From Christensenellaceae bacterium (GTDB taxonomy: Bacteria > Bacillota > Clostridia > Christensenellales > CAG-138), in contig JAISKB010000004.1 of NCBI GenBank assembly GCA_031261085.1, forward strand, positions 124,001 to 188,000: a DNA stretch of 64,000 nucleotides. The letters are read 5' to 3'. Positions within the stretch are counted from its first letter, which is position 1; the number at the start of each line of letters is the position of its first letter. Of the stretch, positions 51,092 to 61,916 are shown in pieces. Below the pieces are notes generated by a model. That model was not told the origin of the DNA. It made no database searches and worked only from the letters and a program-made list of their open reading frames with translations. A program made the translations under genes and the position numbers.

Positions 51092-52474
51092 CTAAGCCTC
51101 CTCTTTTTTAGGGAGATAGGTATCCAAATAGGCATCCTTAATGCGCTTGAGCTCGCTGCGCGGCAGTATGGATAGCAGCTTCCAGCCAATATCCAGCGTC
51201 TCTTCGATGGAGCGGTTGGTATAGTAGCCCTGGGATATATACCGGCTCTCAAACGCGTCGGAAAACCGCGCGTATAGTTTATCCACATCGCTCAGCGCGG
51301 CGTCGCCCAATATCACCGCCAGCTCCTTTGCGTCCTTCCCGCGGGAATAGGCGGCGAACAGCTGGTTCATGGTGTCGGCGTGATCCTCGCGGGTTTTGCC
51401 CTTGCCGATGCCCTTATCCTTTAAGCGGGAAAGCGAGGGCAGCACGTTGATGGGCGGCGTGATGCCGCGGCGGTGCAGGTCCCTCGAAAGTATAATCTGC
51501 CCCTCGGTGATATAGCCGGTCAGGTCGGGGATGGGGTGGGTAATGTCGTCCTCCGGCATGGAGAGTATGGGGATCATCGTGATGGAGCCGGGGTTGCCCT
51601 TTATGCGCCCGGCCCGCTCATACATGGTGGCCAGGTCGGTATATAGGTAGCCCGGGTACCCGCGGCGGCCCGGCACCTCTTTGCGCGCGGCGGATACCTC
51701 GCGCAGCGCCTCCGCGTAGTTGGTGATATCGGTGATGATGACCAGCACATGCATGCCCAGATCATATGCCAAATACTCCGCGGCGGTAAGCGCCATGCGC
51801 GGCGTGGCAATGCGCTCTATGGCCGGGTCGTTTGCCAGATTGATGAACGTGACGGTGCGGTCTATCGCGCCGGTGGCGCGAAAATCGCTGATGAAAAAAT
51901 CCGCCTCCTCAAAGGTGATGCCCACGGCGGCAAATACCACCGCAAAGCTTTCATCGGTGCCCCGCACGCGGGCCTGCCGGGCTATTTGCGCGGCCAGGTT
52001 GGCATGCGGCAGCCCGCTGCCCGAAAACACCGGCAGCTTTTGCCCGCGCACCAGCGTATTGAGCCCATCGATGGCGGAGATGCCGGTTTGTATAAACTCG
52101 TTGGGATAATCCCGCGCGGTGGGGTTTATGGGCGCGCCGTTTATATTCAGCATCTTTTCGGGCAGCAGCGCGGCGCCGCCATCCTTGGGGCGGCCCATGC
52201 CGTCAAACACGCGGCCCAGCATATCCGGCGCTACGCCCAGCTCGATGGAGCGGCCCAAAAACCGCGCCTTGGAATCGGATATCCTAAGCCCCTGCGAGCC
52301 CTCAAACAGCTGGAGCAGCGCCTTATCGCCCTGTACCTCCAGCACGCGGCCGCGGCGGATTTCGCCGCTCGCCTGCTCTATTTCGACCAGCTCATCGTAC
52401 TTAACGCCCTCCACCTTTTCGACCATCATCAAGGGGCCGGCTACTTCGTTGATTGTGCGGTATTCTTTACGCAT
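51092..52474 (-). CDS. atpB (V-type): V/A-type ATP synthase subunit B
   Basis: [54 protein letters not shown]. Confidence 0.97.
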   Translation of the reverse strand: MRKEYRTINEVAGPLMMVEKVEGVKYDELVEIEQASGEIRRGRVLEVQGDKALLQLFEGSQGLRISDSKARFLGRSIELGVAPDMLGRVFDGMGRPKDGGAALLPEKMLNINGAPINPTARDYPNEFIQTGISAIDGLNTLVRGQKLPVFSGSGLPHANLAAQIARQARVRGTDESFAVVFAAVGITFEEADFFISDFRATGAIDRTVTFINLANDPAIERIATPRMALTAAEYLAYDLGMHVLVIITDITNYAEALREVSAARKEVPGRRGYPGYLYTDLATMYERAGRIKGNPGSITMIPILSMPEDDITHPIPDLTGYITEGQIILSRDLHRRGITPPINVLPSLSRLKDKGIGKGKTREDHADTMNQLFAAYSRGKDAKELAVILGDAALSDVDKLYARFSDAFESRYISQGYYTNRSIEETLDIGWKLLSILPRSELKRIKDAYLDTYLPKKEEA

Positions 52475-54242
52475 CCTCGTTACCTCCCTCGGTCAAGGCG
52501 CTTATATCTTTGCCAAGCCGCGCCAGCAGCGCTTTATACTGCGCTTCGCACTCCGCTTCGGGCACATATTTATAGCGGCCTATATCCTCGCGCACCGGCA
52601 GGGACGAAAGCTTTGCAAAGGACGCATCCTTGCCCAGCGCATCCAGGCCCATTTCGTAATAAGAAATGATGAGCTTTAGCAGCATATACTGCTTGTGGGG
52701 CGACGAATAGGTATCCACCTCGTGGAAGGCGTTTTGATGCAGGTAATCCTCGCGGATGGAGCGGGTGGCCTCCAGCGTAAGCCTATCCTTAAAGCTGAGC
52801 GCGTCTATGCCTACCAGGCGCACGATCTCCTCGAGCTCGCTCTCCTCCTGCAGCATAACCATCGTCCTTTGCACCAAATCGCTCCAGCCCGCGTTCACCT
52901 CTTTGTTGAACCAGTCGTTGAGCCTATCCTGGTAGAGCGAGTAGCTCTGCAGCCAGTCGATAGCCGGGAAGTGGCGGGCATACGCCAGCTTGGCGCTCAG
53001 CCCCCAAAATACCTTTACCGTGCGGAGCGTCGCCTGCGAAACCGGCTCACTGATATCGCCGCCCGGCGGTGAGACCGCGCCTATGGCGGTGACCGCCCCG
53101 GTTCTACCCTCGCTGCCCAGCGTAACCACCATGCCCGCGCGCTCGTAGAACTCCGCCAAGCGGCTGCCCAAATAAGCGGGGTAGCCCTCCTCGCCCGGCA
53201 TCTCCTCGAGGCGGCCGCTCATCTCGCGCAGCGCCTCGGCCCAGCGGGAGGTGGAATCCGCCATGATGGCCACCTTATAGCCCATATCGCGGAAGTATTC
53301 GGCGATGGTGATGCCGGTGTAAATGGAGGCTTCCCGCGCCGCCACCGGCATGTCGGAGGTGTTGGCTATGAGCACGGTGCGCTTCATGAGCGAAAGCCCG
53401 GTGCGGGGGTCCTTAAGCTCGGGGAACTCCATGAGCACATCCGTCATTTCGTTGCCGCGCTCGCCGCAGCCCACATATACGATAATATCGGCATCCGCCC
53501 ACTTGGCCAGCTGATGCTGCACCACGGTTTTGCCGCTGCCGAAGGGGCCGGGCACCGCCGCCACACCGCCCTTTGCCACCGGGAACAGCGTATCGATAAC
53601 GCGCTGGCCGGTGATCATAGGCTCGCTGGGCGCCAATTTTTGGGCATAGGGGCGGCCGCGGCGTACAGGCCACTTTTGCAGCATGGGCAGCGCCACCTCC
53701 CCCTCCTTTGTTTTGAGCTTGGCAATGGGGGTAACGATGTTATAATCGCCCTCGGCAATGTGGGTAAGCTCGCCCAAAGCACCGGGCGGCACCAGCACCT
53801 TGTGCAGCACCGCCTCGGTTTCCTGCACGGTGCCCAATATATCCCCGGCCTGCAGCTGGTCGCCCACCTTGGCCACCGGCACAAAGTGCCACAGCTTTTG
53901 GTGGTCGAGCGAATCCACCACGATGCCGCGGGTAATGCGATCGCCCAGCTGTTCTTTTATTTTAGCCAGCGGGCGCTGTATGCCATCGTAAATCGCTTCT
54001 ATAAGCCCCGGCGCCAGCTCGACCGAAAGCGGCGCGCCGGTGCTCTCCACAGGTTCGCCGGGGCCTATGCCGCCGGTTTCTTCGTATACCTGTATAGAAG
54101 CCTTATCGCCGTGCAGCTCGATGACCTCGCCTATCAGCTTTTTGTCGGATACGCGCACAACGTCATACATCTGCACATCCGCCATGCCGCTCGCCACGAT
54201 TAAGGGCCCGGAAACCTTGACTATAGTGCCTTGTGTTGCCAT
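52467..54242 (-). CDS. atpA (V-type): V/A-type ATP synthase catalytic subunit A
   Basis: [72 protein letters not shown]. Confidence 0.98.
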   Translation of the reverse strand: MATQGTIVKVSGPLIVASGMADVQMYDVVRVSDKKLIGEVIELHGDKASIQVYEETGGIGPGEPVESTGAPLSVELAPGLIEAIYDGIQRPLAKIKEQLGDRITRGIVVDSLDHQKLWHFVPVAKVGDQLQAGDILGTVQETEAVLHKVLVPPGALGELTHIAEGDYNIVTPIAKLKTKEGEVALPMLQKWPVRRGRPYAQKLAPSEPMITGQRVIDTLFPVAKGGVAAVPGPFGSGKTVVQHQLAKWADADIIVYVGCGERGNEMTDVLMEFPELKDPRTGLSLMKRTVLIANTSDMPVAAREASIYTGITIAEYFRDMGYKVAIMADSTSRWAEALREMSGRLEEMPGEEGYPAYLGSRLAEFYERAGMVVTLGSEGRTGAVTAIGAVSPPGGDISEPVSQATLRTVKVFWGLSAKLAYARHFPAIDWLQSYSLYQDRLNDWFNKEVNAGWSDLVQRTMVMLQEESELEEIVRLVGIDALSFKDRLTLEATRSIREDYLHQNAFHEVDTYSSPHKQYMLLKLIISYYEMGLDALGKDASFAKLSSLPVREDIGRYKYVPEAECEAQYKALLARLGKDISALTEGGNEDA

Positions 54243-54587
54243 CTATTTCTCCTCCGCAAAAAGAATATCCGTACCAATCGCCTTTTCGACATTGGCTTTG
54301 ATGTTGGCCATCGATACCCCGGATGCGCCGTGCGAATCCGGTATGGGGATAATGGCCGGGTAGGTTTCGGTTTTATATTTTTCGACCGCTTCGCCGCAGG
54401 CCGCAAACAACGGCTCCGTGATGAAGATGACTTTATATTCCTGCCGCGCCAGGCGATGTATGAGGTGCGAAACCTTATCGGCATCCGTCTCGTCAAACAC
54501 CCTTAGGCCCACAGCCTTGGCCAGCAATACGGAGTCGCGGTCGCCTATGATTGCAATATCCGCCCGTTTATCAGCCATACAACTCAC
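54243..54587 (-). CDS. atpF (V-type): V/A-type ATP synthase subunit F
   Basis: Size, position, IAIIGDRDSVLLAKAVGLRVF...VIFITEPLF. Confidence 0.9.
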   Translation of the reverse strand: MSCMADKRADIAIIGDRDSVLLAKAVGLRVFDETDADKVSHLIHRLARQEYKVIFITEPLFAACGEAVEKYKTETYPAIIPIPDSHGASGVSMANIKANVEKAIGTDILFAEEK

Positions 54588-55551
54588 GCAGCCTTTCTGT
54601 AATCACGCTCTCAAGCAGCCCGTTGCGCTTGGCCGTGAGCACCAGCCGCACGCAAAGCGCCTCCTGCTCCCGGGCCAGCACATACCCTATGACGGGCGCG
54701 ATGCTCTCGTTATCGAACTTTGCGCCGGCGCACTTGCGTATGAGGTAATTATCCCTCTCGCGCTCCAGCACATGCAGTCCCTCGCCCTTGCCCAGCGCCT
54801 CGAACGCGCGCAAGATGCCCTCCCGCGCGCTGCCGGTGGCAATCAACCGCCCCACGCCCTCGATGGGCGCTTCCAACGCCGCCGCCAAGCGGGAATGCGG
54901 TATTTCCCCCGCGGGCAGCAGCGCGGCGCGCAGCCCTTGCGCATCGCCGTGCATGGCCCGCATCCGCAGCAATATGAGCACGTTGTCAAAATCGGCCCGC
55001 GCTTTAAAATAGCCCACCACAAACGGGTCTTTCGTATCGTAGGCATATTGTACATACGCCCCGTCCAAGGCCGTGGATATCCGCGCCGGGTCCACCCCGC
55101 CCGCAAAGCTCTGCTCCAAAGCGTCCAGCGCCCCGCGGAAGATATCCGGCAGGCCGCGATAATCCGTCGTTTCTACCATGTGCTTAAGCACGCCCGGGTC
55201 ATAAACGCCACCCTGCATCAGCGCGGGCGCCTCCTTGCCCTGCGTAAGCCGCAGCTTTAACAGCAGCTTTAGGTTATGCACATCGGCCTTCATCAAAAAA
55301 ACATCCGTGAGCGTTGGCGCAAACGAAACCTCCCGCGCCAGCGTATAGGCGGCGTCCACCTCGTTGGCCACCATCCGCTCGGCATCCAGCAGCGTAGCAT
55401 CCGGCATGCCGCCATAGCCCACATCCAAAAGCTGGCGCAGGGCGTCTGGGCCGCTGCCCTCTATCATGCGCTGCAGCCTGTCGCGGCCGAGCAAGTCCTT
55501 TTCGTGGCAGCGTATGCGCGATATGCCGTAAATGGCGCTGCTCTGTGGCAT
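54571..55551 (-). CDS. atpC (V-type): V/A-type ATP synthase subunit C (d-like)
   Basis: AIYGISRIRCHEKDLLGRDRLQRMIEG...LMKADVHNLKLLLKLRL. Confidence 0.9.
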   Translation of the reverse strand: MPQSSAIYGISRIRCHEKDLLGRDRLQRMIEGSGPDALRQLLDVGYGGMPDATLLDAERMVANEVDAAYTLAREVSFAPTLTDVFLMKADVHNLKLLLKLRLTQGKEAPALMQGGVYDPGVLKHMVETTDYRGLPDIFRGALDALEQSFAGGVDPARISTALDGAYVQYAYDTKDPFVVGYFKARADFDNVLILLRMRAMHGDAQGLRAALLPAGEIPHSRLAAALEAPIEGVGRLIATGSAREGILRAFEALGKGEGLHVLERERDNYLIRKCAGAKFDNESIAPVIGYVLAREQEALCVRLVLTAKRNGLLESVITERLRELYG

Positions 55552-55566
55552 ATGGCTACCTCTCTT

Positions 55567-56169
55567 TTATTGAAATAATATTTGGGCCACACCGGCCGTT
55601 TCGGCCCCGCGCAGGTCGCGCAATATCGCCTCAAACGAGCAGTTGATCTCGTACCCTTCCGCTATCAAAAAGAACCCGCCGCAAATACCCGGCCGGGGCT
55701 GGCCCAGCGTGAGCGCGGCCTTGCCCTTTTGCAGCAACGCGGCGTTTACGGCCGCGAGCAGCGGCTCTATGCGCGCCGCATCCGCCTGCGCGGGCTCCAC
55801 CCGTTCGCCGCCCTCGCTGTTTTCTTGCAGCAAGCGATTGAGCAACGCATCCCGCGCCGGCCCGCTTTCGCCGCCCAGCTGTTTTAGCGCCTCGTCGAAG
55901 GCCGCGTCCACCACAACGTGCTTTTGCGCAAGCGCGTACTTGCGGCTGTCCAGCTCGGCATTGGTGCGGCTGCGCTCGAGGATATCCGCATGGGCGCGCT
56001 TGGCGCGCTTGGCGGCGTCATCCTCTATGCGGCGCACTTCGGTTTCGGCGCGCTCCGCAACCACGGCGGCCTGCGCCTTCGCATCGGCTATCATGGAGTC
56101 GGCCTCCACGCGGGCGGAATCCAATATGCAGGACAGGAGCTTTTCGCCGTTGTTCAAATCGTTTGCCAT
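55567..56169 (-). CDS. atpE (V-type): V/A-type ATP synthase subunit E
   Basis: Coiled-coil N-terminus, GGFFLIAEGYEINCSFEAILRDLR, operon position. Confidence 0.88.
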   Translation of the reverse strand: MANDLNNGEKLLSCILDSARVEADSMIADAKAQAAVVAERAETEVRRIEDDAAKRAKRAHADILERSRTNAELDSRKYALAQKHVVVDAAFDEALKQLGGESGPARDALLNRLLQENSEGGERVEPAQADAARIEPLLAAVNAALLQKGKAALTLGQPRPGICGGFFLIAEGYEINCSFEAILRDLRGAETAGVAQILFQ

Positions 56170-56199
56170 ATCAAATCTCCCACAGTTCTTTCAAAAAGC

Positions 56200-56694
56200 T
56201 CAAACCTGCACGCCATTGACCATCAGGAAGGAGAACAGCAGCGCAAGCACCGCGTAGGTTTCTACCATGACGGTGAATATGAGCGCCTTGCCGGATTCTT
56301 CGGGGCGCTTGCCCACCAGCATGATGCCCGCCGCCGCGGTTTTGCCCTGCGCGATAGCCGAAAGGAACCCGCCAAACGCGGCAGGCAGCGCGGCGAAAAA
56401 CAGCTGCAGGCCCGCCGCTGTGGAAATAGCGGCGCCGCCGCCCCCCAGCAGGTGCGCCTTGGATGCGATGACGAAGCCTATCAGCAGGCCATAGATGCCC
56501 TGCGTACCCGGCAGCAGCTGCAGCACCAGCACCGAGCCGAACTTATCGGGATCCTCAGCGATAATCGCCGCACCGGCTTCACCGGCATGCCCCACGCCTA
56601 TAGCCGAGCCTATGCCCGCAAACATGGCGGAAAACACCGCCCCGGCCGCCGCCAAAAGCTGCCCGTTGCTGCCGATAAAATTGAAAAATGTCAT
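56200..56694 (-). CDS. atpK (V-type): V/A-type ATP synthase subunit K (proteolipid, 4 TM)
   Basis: LLPGTQGIYGLLIGFVI, LSAIAQGKTAAAGI, VETYAVLALLFSFL. Confidence 0.96.
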   Translation of the reverse strand: MTFFNFIGSNGQLLAAAGAVFSAMFAGIGSAIGVGHAGEAGAAIIAEDPDKFGSVLVLQLLPGTQGIYGLLIGFVIASKAHLLGGGGAAISTAAGLQLFFAALPAAFGGFLSAIAQGKTAAAGIMLVGKRPEESGKALIFTVMVETYAVLALLFSFLMVNGVQV

Positions 56695-56779
56695 TGCCCT
56701 AACCCTCCAAATAGTATTAATTTCGATTGTATAGCGGTTAAATCGTATGTATCTTCAGCGAAGCCTCGCTGTATAAATG

Positions 56780-58702
56780 TTATTCCTTCGCTATTTCTAC
56801 ATGCCGGGGCGCATACTTAAGCGGGGTAAACACATTGCTGCCAACCTCGTAGAACTTGCCAAAAAACTCGACATATTGCAGCCGCGCCGTGTGTATGAAG
56901 CAGCCCAGCGTGCTGATTGCCATCATGAACAGATGCAGCCCTATCGAGAGCACCGCCGTAATGGCAAAGCCTATCGCGGTAAGCACGATGTTGCCCTTAA
57001 ACGCCGCAAACAGCATATCCCAGCACAGCGTGTTGAGCACCAGCCCAATCACCCCGGTAGAAAGCCCCAGCGCGAAAATACGCGCATATGACAGCACATC
57101 GCCCAGCCACGCGGTCACATCATAGAGCTTGCCCGCGCCGGATACAAACCGCCCCGGGGTAAAGCCCTTGGCCCGCCCGGAAAACAAAAATACCGCCGCC
57201 GCCGCGCCAATCGCCATCCATTGCCCCACCGTGGCCACCGCCTTGGGGAAGCCTACCGCGGGCGACGCCAGCATCAGCAGGCCGGATATGATGATCAGCC
57301 AGCAGAAGTTATCGATGATGGCCCCCCACCAATCCTTTTGCTGTATGCAGCGCCAGGTGGCGATGCACACCGCGAAGAACATATGCACGATGCCCAGCCC
57401 CGCGCACACGGCCAGCATGGGTATGGGCTGCGCCGCGGAGTCGATGAGCGGGAACCAGCTCGCAAACGGCAGGCCCTTAAATATATCGGGCCACGACATA
57501 CCGGCAAACGTGCCAAACAGCAGCCCCATAAATATGGTGGAAATGCCGCCCTGCAGCAGCACCCTGGCCAGCGATTCCATCATGCCCTTGGGCCTGATGA
57601 AGCGCAAAAACAAGTAGGCGCCCACCGCCAGCACGATGCCGTAGGCGGTATCCGAAAGCATCATGCCAAAAAAGATAAAATAGAACGGCGCAAACAGCGG
57701 CGTGCCATCGATGCCGCTTGCCGCCGGCATGGAATATAGGCCGGTGACCGCCTCGTAAGGGGCAATCAGCCTGGAATTTTTAAGCACCGTGGGCACATCG
57801 TCCTCCGGCCCCGGGTCGGCAAAGGCAATGTAATACTTGGAGGTCAGCCGCTCCAGCGTCTCGTGTATCAGCTCCGTCTGGTCGCTGCGCGCCCAGCCCT
57901 CCAGCAAAAACGTGGTGTGGGTGCCGCCCAGGCTGGCACACCCCACCGCCAGGTCGCGCTCTATAATGGCGGCGTCCTGCGCACAGCACAAGGCCGCGCG
58001 CTGTGCGCCCAGCGCGCCCAGCTCCGCAAGCAGCGCCTCTTCCTTTTGCGCCAGCGCCTCGATTTCGGCCGTTAAGGCCGTTATGTTTTGCTGCGGCGTA
58101 CCGCTAAGCTGCGGGAAGTTATATTCTTTAAACGCCATGTTTTTAAGCCTTGCCGTCACCTCGGCATAGGCCGGCGCCAAGCAGGCAATAAGCACGGCTC
58201 TGTCCTTTTCGCCGCCATATACCTCGGCCGCTGCGCCAAGCTCCTGTAACGCCTGCAGCCCCTCTTCGGGCAAAAAGCCCGTGATGTAACGTATGGATTC
58301 GGTAGCGTGGATACTTTCGATGCCGCTCGTGAGAGAGCGCCAAGGCTCCAGCGCCGCAATCAGCGCCCGCCGCTTATCGATATCGCCGCGCAGGCCGCCG
58401 CGCGCCCTGTCCAGCTCTTCCACCTGCTCGCACAGCTGCATCGCCGCGGGCAGCCCCTCCTTTAGCGCCTTGGCGCCATATATGGGCTTGGGCCCCAGGC
58501 CCGCTTTGGGCGCAAACGGCTTTAGCTGCTGCTGCGCGCTCTGCAGCCTTTGCACGCGGCTTTCGAGCAGCGGCAAATCGCCGCCCTCCGCCGTTTGGGA
58601 GGATAGTATTTCTACCGCGCCCAGCGCCTGCAATGCCCCGAGTATTGATTTTTCTTCGGATTTGAGCCCAAGCAGCGTGAGCCGTTTCATGGGTACAATC
58701 AT
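56780..58702 (-). CDS. atpI (V-type): V/A-type ATP synthase subunit I
   Basis: MIVPMKRLTLLGLKSEEKSILGALQALGAVEI; FYFIFFGMMLSDTAYGIVL; ARIFALGLSTGVIGLVLN. Confidence 0.95.
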   Translation of the reverse strand: MIVPMKRLTLLGLKSEEKSILGALQALGAVEILSSQTAEGGDLPLLESRVQRLQSAQQQLKPFAPKAGLGPKPIYGAKALKEGLPAAMQLCEQVEELDRARGGLRGDIDKRRALIAALEPWRSLTSGIESIHATESIRYITGFLPEEGLQALQELGAAAEVYGGEKDRAVLIACLAPAYAEVTARLKNMAFKEYNFPQLSGTPQQNITALTAEIEALAQKEEALLAELGALGAQRAALCCAQDAAIIERDLAVGCASLGGTHTTFLLEGWARSDQTELIHETLERLTSKYYIAFADPGPEDDVPTVLKNSRLIAPYEAVTGLYSMPAASGIDGTPLFAPFYFIFFGMMLSDTAYGIVLAVGAYLFLRFIRPKGMMESLARVLLQGGISTIFMGLLFGTFAGMSWPDIFKGLPFASWFPLIDSAAQPIPMLAVCAGLGIVHMFFAVCIATWRCIQQKDWWGAIIDNFCWLIIISGLLMLASPAVGFPKAVATVGQWMAIGAAAAVFLFSGRAKGFTPGRFVSGAGKLYDVTAWLGDVLSYARIFALGLSTGVIGLVLNTLCWDMLFAAFKGNIVLTAIGFAITAVLSIGLHLFMMAISTLGCFIHTARLQYVEFFGKFYEVGSNVFTPLKYAPRHVEIAKE

Positions 58703-59007
58703 GCCTTTGCCCTCTCCAATATATAGGCGGCCGCGCCCGGAAGGCGCGCCATGGCCGCTTCCTTGGCGGCATCCGCCTCCCGCGCGTTCTTTTCGCGTAT
58801 CCCTTCGGCTATGCGCTTGCCCTCTTCCTCGGCGTTGCTCGCGGCGGCCTGCACCGCGGCCCGCCCCTGTGCGGCGGCCTGTTCTACTCGCTGCGCCGCG
58901 CGCGCGCCGGCCGCGGCGAGCAGCTCCCGCCCTTGCCGCTGCGCATCCTTTTTAAGCGCCGCCGCCTGCGCCTCGGCGTTGGTTACCTGTTCGATGATGG
59001 ATGGCAA
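58699..59007 (-). CDS. V/A-type ATP synthase subunit G/H
   Basis: Ala/Glu/Lys-rich coiled coil (VTNAEAQAAALKKDAQRQGRELL), first gene of the operon. Confidence 0.8.
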   Translation of the reverse strand: MPSIIEQVTNAEAQAAALKKDAQRQGRELLAAAGARAAQRVEQAAAQGRAAVQAAASNAEEEGKRIAEGIREKNAREADAAKEAAMARLPGAAAYILERAKA

Positions 59008-59121
59008 AACCCTTTACCTCCCTAATAAAATATATGGTGATTAGGCATGGTGCCGTAACGGTTTAAAAACGCATTACGCGCAAAAAACGGCTTAACTGAT
59101 TTTTAACATAGATGTATATGT

Positions 59122-59150
59122 ATTGTACCTTGAATTTGGACTTGGGGCAA
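59122..59150 (-). promoter_or_regulatory. Candidate promoter of the V-type ATPase operon
   Basis: Minus strand TTGCCC-17 bp-TACAAT. Confidence 0.5.
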
Positions 59151-59221
59151 GCCAATTTGACAACTTTCTGCCAAAATTCCAATTAGATCAAAGAATTCTT
59201 GTCAAGGTTAATAAACGGAGC

Positions 59222-59262
59222 AAAAAAGCGCGGCTTCAAGAACCCCTCTTTAAAAGCCGCGC
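59222..59262 (-). terminator. Terminator after upp
   Basis: Minus strand GCGCGGCTTTTAAAGAGGGGTTCTTGAAGCCGCGCTTTTTTG. Confidence 0.75.
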
Positions 59263-59288
59263 AAGCCATCCTTTGGTTGCCAACGGTT

Positions 59289-59918
59289 TTATTTCGTCCC
59301 AAACAGGCGGTCGCCCGCATCGCCAAGGCCGGGCACAATGTATCCATGGTCGTTGAGGTGGTCGTCTACCGCGGCGATAAACACATCCACATCCGGGTGC
59401 GCCGCCCGCACCGCTTTGATGCCCTCCGGCGCGGCGATGAGGCAAACCAGCTTCACGCTTTTGCTGCCGGCGCGCTTTACCACGTTGATGCCCGCCACCG
59501 CGGAACCGCCCGTGGCCAGCATAGGGTCTACGATGAAGATATCCCGCTCGCTGATATCCGGCGGCAGCTTGCAGTAATAATCCACAGGGGTGAGTGTTTC
59601 CGGGTCGCGGTAGAGGCCGATATGCCCCACCTTGGCCGCAGGGATTAACGAGAGCATACCATCCACCATGCCCAGCCCCGCGCGCAGTATGGGCACGATG
59701 CCCAGCTTTTTGCCCGAAAGCACCTGGGTTCTTGCCTCCGCCACCGGCGTTTTAACGGTGGTTTCGCTAAGGGTCAAGTCCCGCGTGGCTTCGTAGGTAA
59801 GCAGCATGGCCAGCTCGCTGACCAGTTCACGGAATTCCTTTGAGCCGGTTTTTTCATCGCGCAGCAGGGTAAGCTTGTGCTGCACCAACGGGTGGTTGAT
59901 AACCGTAACGTTTCCCAT
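59289..59918 (-). CDS. upp: Uracil phosphoribosyltransferase
   Basis: [49 protein letters not shown]. Confidence 0.97.
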   Translation of the reverse strand: MGNVTVINHPLVQHKLTLLRDEKTGSKEFRELVSELAMLLTYEATRDLTLSETTVKTPVAEARTQVLSGKKLGIVPILRAGLGMVDGMLSLIPAAKVGHIGLYRDPETLTPVDYYCKLPPDISERDIFIVDPMLATGGSAVAGINVVKRAGSKSVKLVCLIAAPEGIKAVRAAHPDVDVFIAAVDDHLNDHGYIVPGLGDAGDRLFGTK

Positions 59919-59965
59919 AATTTTTCAATCCTTTCGATTTTAACACGCGCCCGTCCGTGATTGGG

Positions 59966-60409
59966 TTACCTCTCACTTTCGTAGCGCGTGATTTTATCTA
60001 TGCGGTTTTGATGCCGTCCGCCGGTGAAATCGGTGGCCAGCCATACGGCCACAATTTCTTTGGCAAGCTCTATGCCTATTATGCGCCCGCCCAGGGCGAG
60101 CATATTGCTGTCGTTGTGTTCGCGGGTAAGCCGCGCCATCAGCGGGTCGGTACACAGCGCGCAGCGTATGCCCTTCACCTTGTTGGCGGCGATGCTCACG
60201 CCTATGCCGGTGCCGCATATCACAATGCCCCTATCGGCTTCGCTCCGCGCCACCGCTTCCCCGCAGGGGAGGGCAAAGTCGGCATAGTCCACACTGCCGC
60301 TATCGTGGCAGCCCAAATCGACCACGCTGTGCCCCAGCCCTTGCAAAAACGGGATGAGAATTTGTTTATACTCATACCCGCCGTGATCGTTTGCTATCGC
60401 TATGTTCAT
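59966..60409 (-). CDS. rpiB: Ribose-5-phosphate isomerase B
   Basis: MNIAIANDHGGYEYKQILIPFLQGLGHSVVDLGC, GIVICGTGIGVSIAANKVKGIR. Confidence 0.97.
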   Translation of the reverse strand: MNIAIANDHGGYEYKQILIPFLQGLGHSVVDLGCHDSGSVDYADFALPCGEAVARSEADRGIVICGTGIGVSIAANKVKGIRCALCTDPLMARLTREHNDSNMLALGGRIIGIELAKEIVAVWLATDFTGGRHQNRIDKITRYESER

Positions 60410-60438
60410 AGTATGCTCCTACGCTTCTATTCTATTTA

Positions 60439-60858
60439 TTATACAAGCTGCCCCAGCAGCTGTTCAATGGCGGATTGGATTTGTTCCATTGTGCTTTTAT
60501 ACGAATCGAGCGCTTTGCCATAAGGATCCTGTATATCCTGCGCGCGCAGCGTGCCGATTTTTTGCCCGGACAGCGCCTGCCCAAGCGCGCTTTGCTGTGC
60601 GCGCGTCATGCACAGCACCAAGTCCGCTTCCCGCAGCATGCGCGGCGTAATTTGGCGGGACAGCCTATCGGGGATTGGCACCCCCGCCGCCCGCAGCGCG
60701 GCTTGCGCTTCATCCGAAACCGGCTCGCCACCCGCAGCAAGCCCGGCGGATGCCGCCCGCCAGCCCATACCCAACGCCTGCGCCCTATGGTTAAACAGCG
60801 CTTCGGCCATGGGGCTGCGGCAGGTATTGCCGGTGCATACAAACAGCACGGTCTTCAT
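60439..60858 (-). CDS. Low-molecular-weight protein (arginine/tyrosine) phosphatase
   Basis: VLFVCTGNTCRSPMAEALF; DPYGKALDSY. Confidence 0.94.
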   Translation of the reverse strand: MKTVLFVCTGNTCRSPMAEALFNHRAQALGMGWRAASAGLAAGGEPVSDEAQAALRAAGVPIPDRLSRQITPRMLREADLVLCMTRAQQSALGQALSGQKIGTLRAQDIQDPYGKALDSYKSTMEQIQSAIEQLLGQLV

Positions 60859-61913
60859 AGCGGCACCCCCGGCTGCAGCACCGCAAACCCCGCCGCCCGC
60901 AGCAGGCGGTTCATGTAGGCCAGGCCCATATCGCTTTCATCCAGGGGTTCACACAAAATCAGGTCGGCCGCGCCATCGTCATAGCTGCGCAGGGCGGCAA
61001 ATAGATTGGCGCAGAGCGTTGACGGGTTTTTTCTGTCGCCTATTATAGCATATTCGCGGTTGCAATAGAAGCCCCGCGTTTGCTCCGTGGCAAAAATGAC
61101 GCAGCGCTTGCCCGCCCTGCCCGCAACATCGTACGCGGCGCAAATGCTGGAGGCTATGGCGCGGGGCGAGCCGGGCGGCGCGATGCGCACCTCGGCCTGC
61201 GGGGCATAGTGCTTATACTTCATGCCGGGCGACGCGGCGGCTTCCCCTTCTTTTAAGGGCGACAAAATAGCGGGGGAGAGCGCCACGGCGCCTATAACGG
61301 CTTCTATCATCTCGCGCGTGATGCCGCCGGGCCGCAGTATGGTGGGCTGGCCAAGTAGGGATAGCACGGTGGATTCCACCCCCACCTCGCAGGGCCCGCC
61401 ATCGAGTATCACGTCGATTTTACCATCCAAATCCCGCTTTACATGCGCGGCCGTGGTGGGGCTGGGCTTGCCCGAAAGGTTGGCGCTGGGCGCGGCCACC
61501 GGCACCCCCGCCGCGCGCAGGAGCGCGAGCGCGGTTTTATGGCTGGGCATGCGCACGGCCACGGTGCCCAGGCCCGCCGTTACCGCATCGGGCACACAGG
61601 CCGCGCGGTCATACACCAGCGTGAGCGGGCCGGGCCAAAACGCGTCCATCAGCTGCCGGGCCTTTTCGGGCACGCGCGTCCACAAATCCTTGGCGTCGCT
61701 CTTGCGCGCAACGTGCAAAATAAGCGGGTTATCGCCGGGGCGGCCCTTGGCCTCGAATATGCGCAGCACGGCTTCCTCGTTTAGCCCATCCGCGCCCAGG
61801 CCATACACCGTTTCGGTCGGGAACGCCACCAGCCCGCCGGCGCGCAGCACCTGCCCGGCCAGCTTGGTCCCGTTTTCTTTTTGGGTGACGGCGTTATAAT
61901 ACTGCGTTTTCAT
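60855..61913 (-). CDS. L-threonylcarbamoyladenylate synthase (Sua5/YrdC/YwlC)
   Basis: AFPTETVYGLGADGLNEEAVLRIFEAKGRPGDNPLILH; SANLSGKPSPTTAAHV; Sua5 C-terminal domain MKYKHYAPQAEV. Confidence 0.96.
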   Translation of the reverse strand: MKTQYYNAVTQKENGTKLAGQVLRAGGLVAFPTETVYGLGADGLNEEAVLRIFEAKGRPGDNPLILHVARKSDAKDLWTRVPEKARQLMDAFWPGPLTLVYDRAACVPDAVTAGLGTVAVRMPSHKTALALLRAAGVPVAAPSANLSGKPSPTTAAHVKRDLDGKIDVILDGGPCEVGVESTVLSLLGQPTILRPGGITREMIEAVIGAVALSPAILSPLKEGEAAASPGMKYKHYAPQAEVRIAPPGSPRAIASSICAAYDVAGRAGKRCVIFATEQTRGFYCNREYAIIGDRKNPSTLCANLFAALRSYDDGAADLILCEPLDESDMGLAYMNRLLRAAGFAVLQPGVPL

Positions 61914-61916
61914 AGC

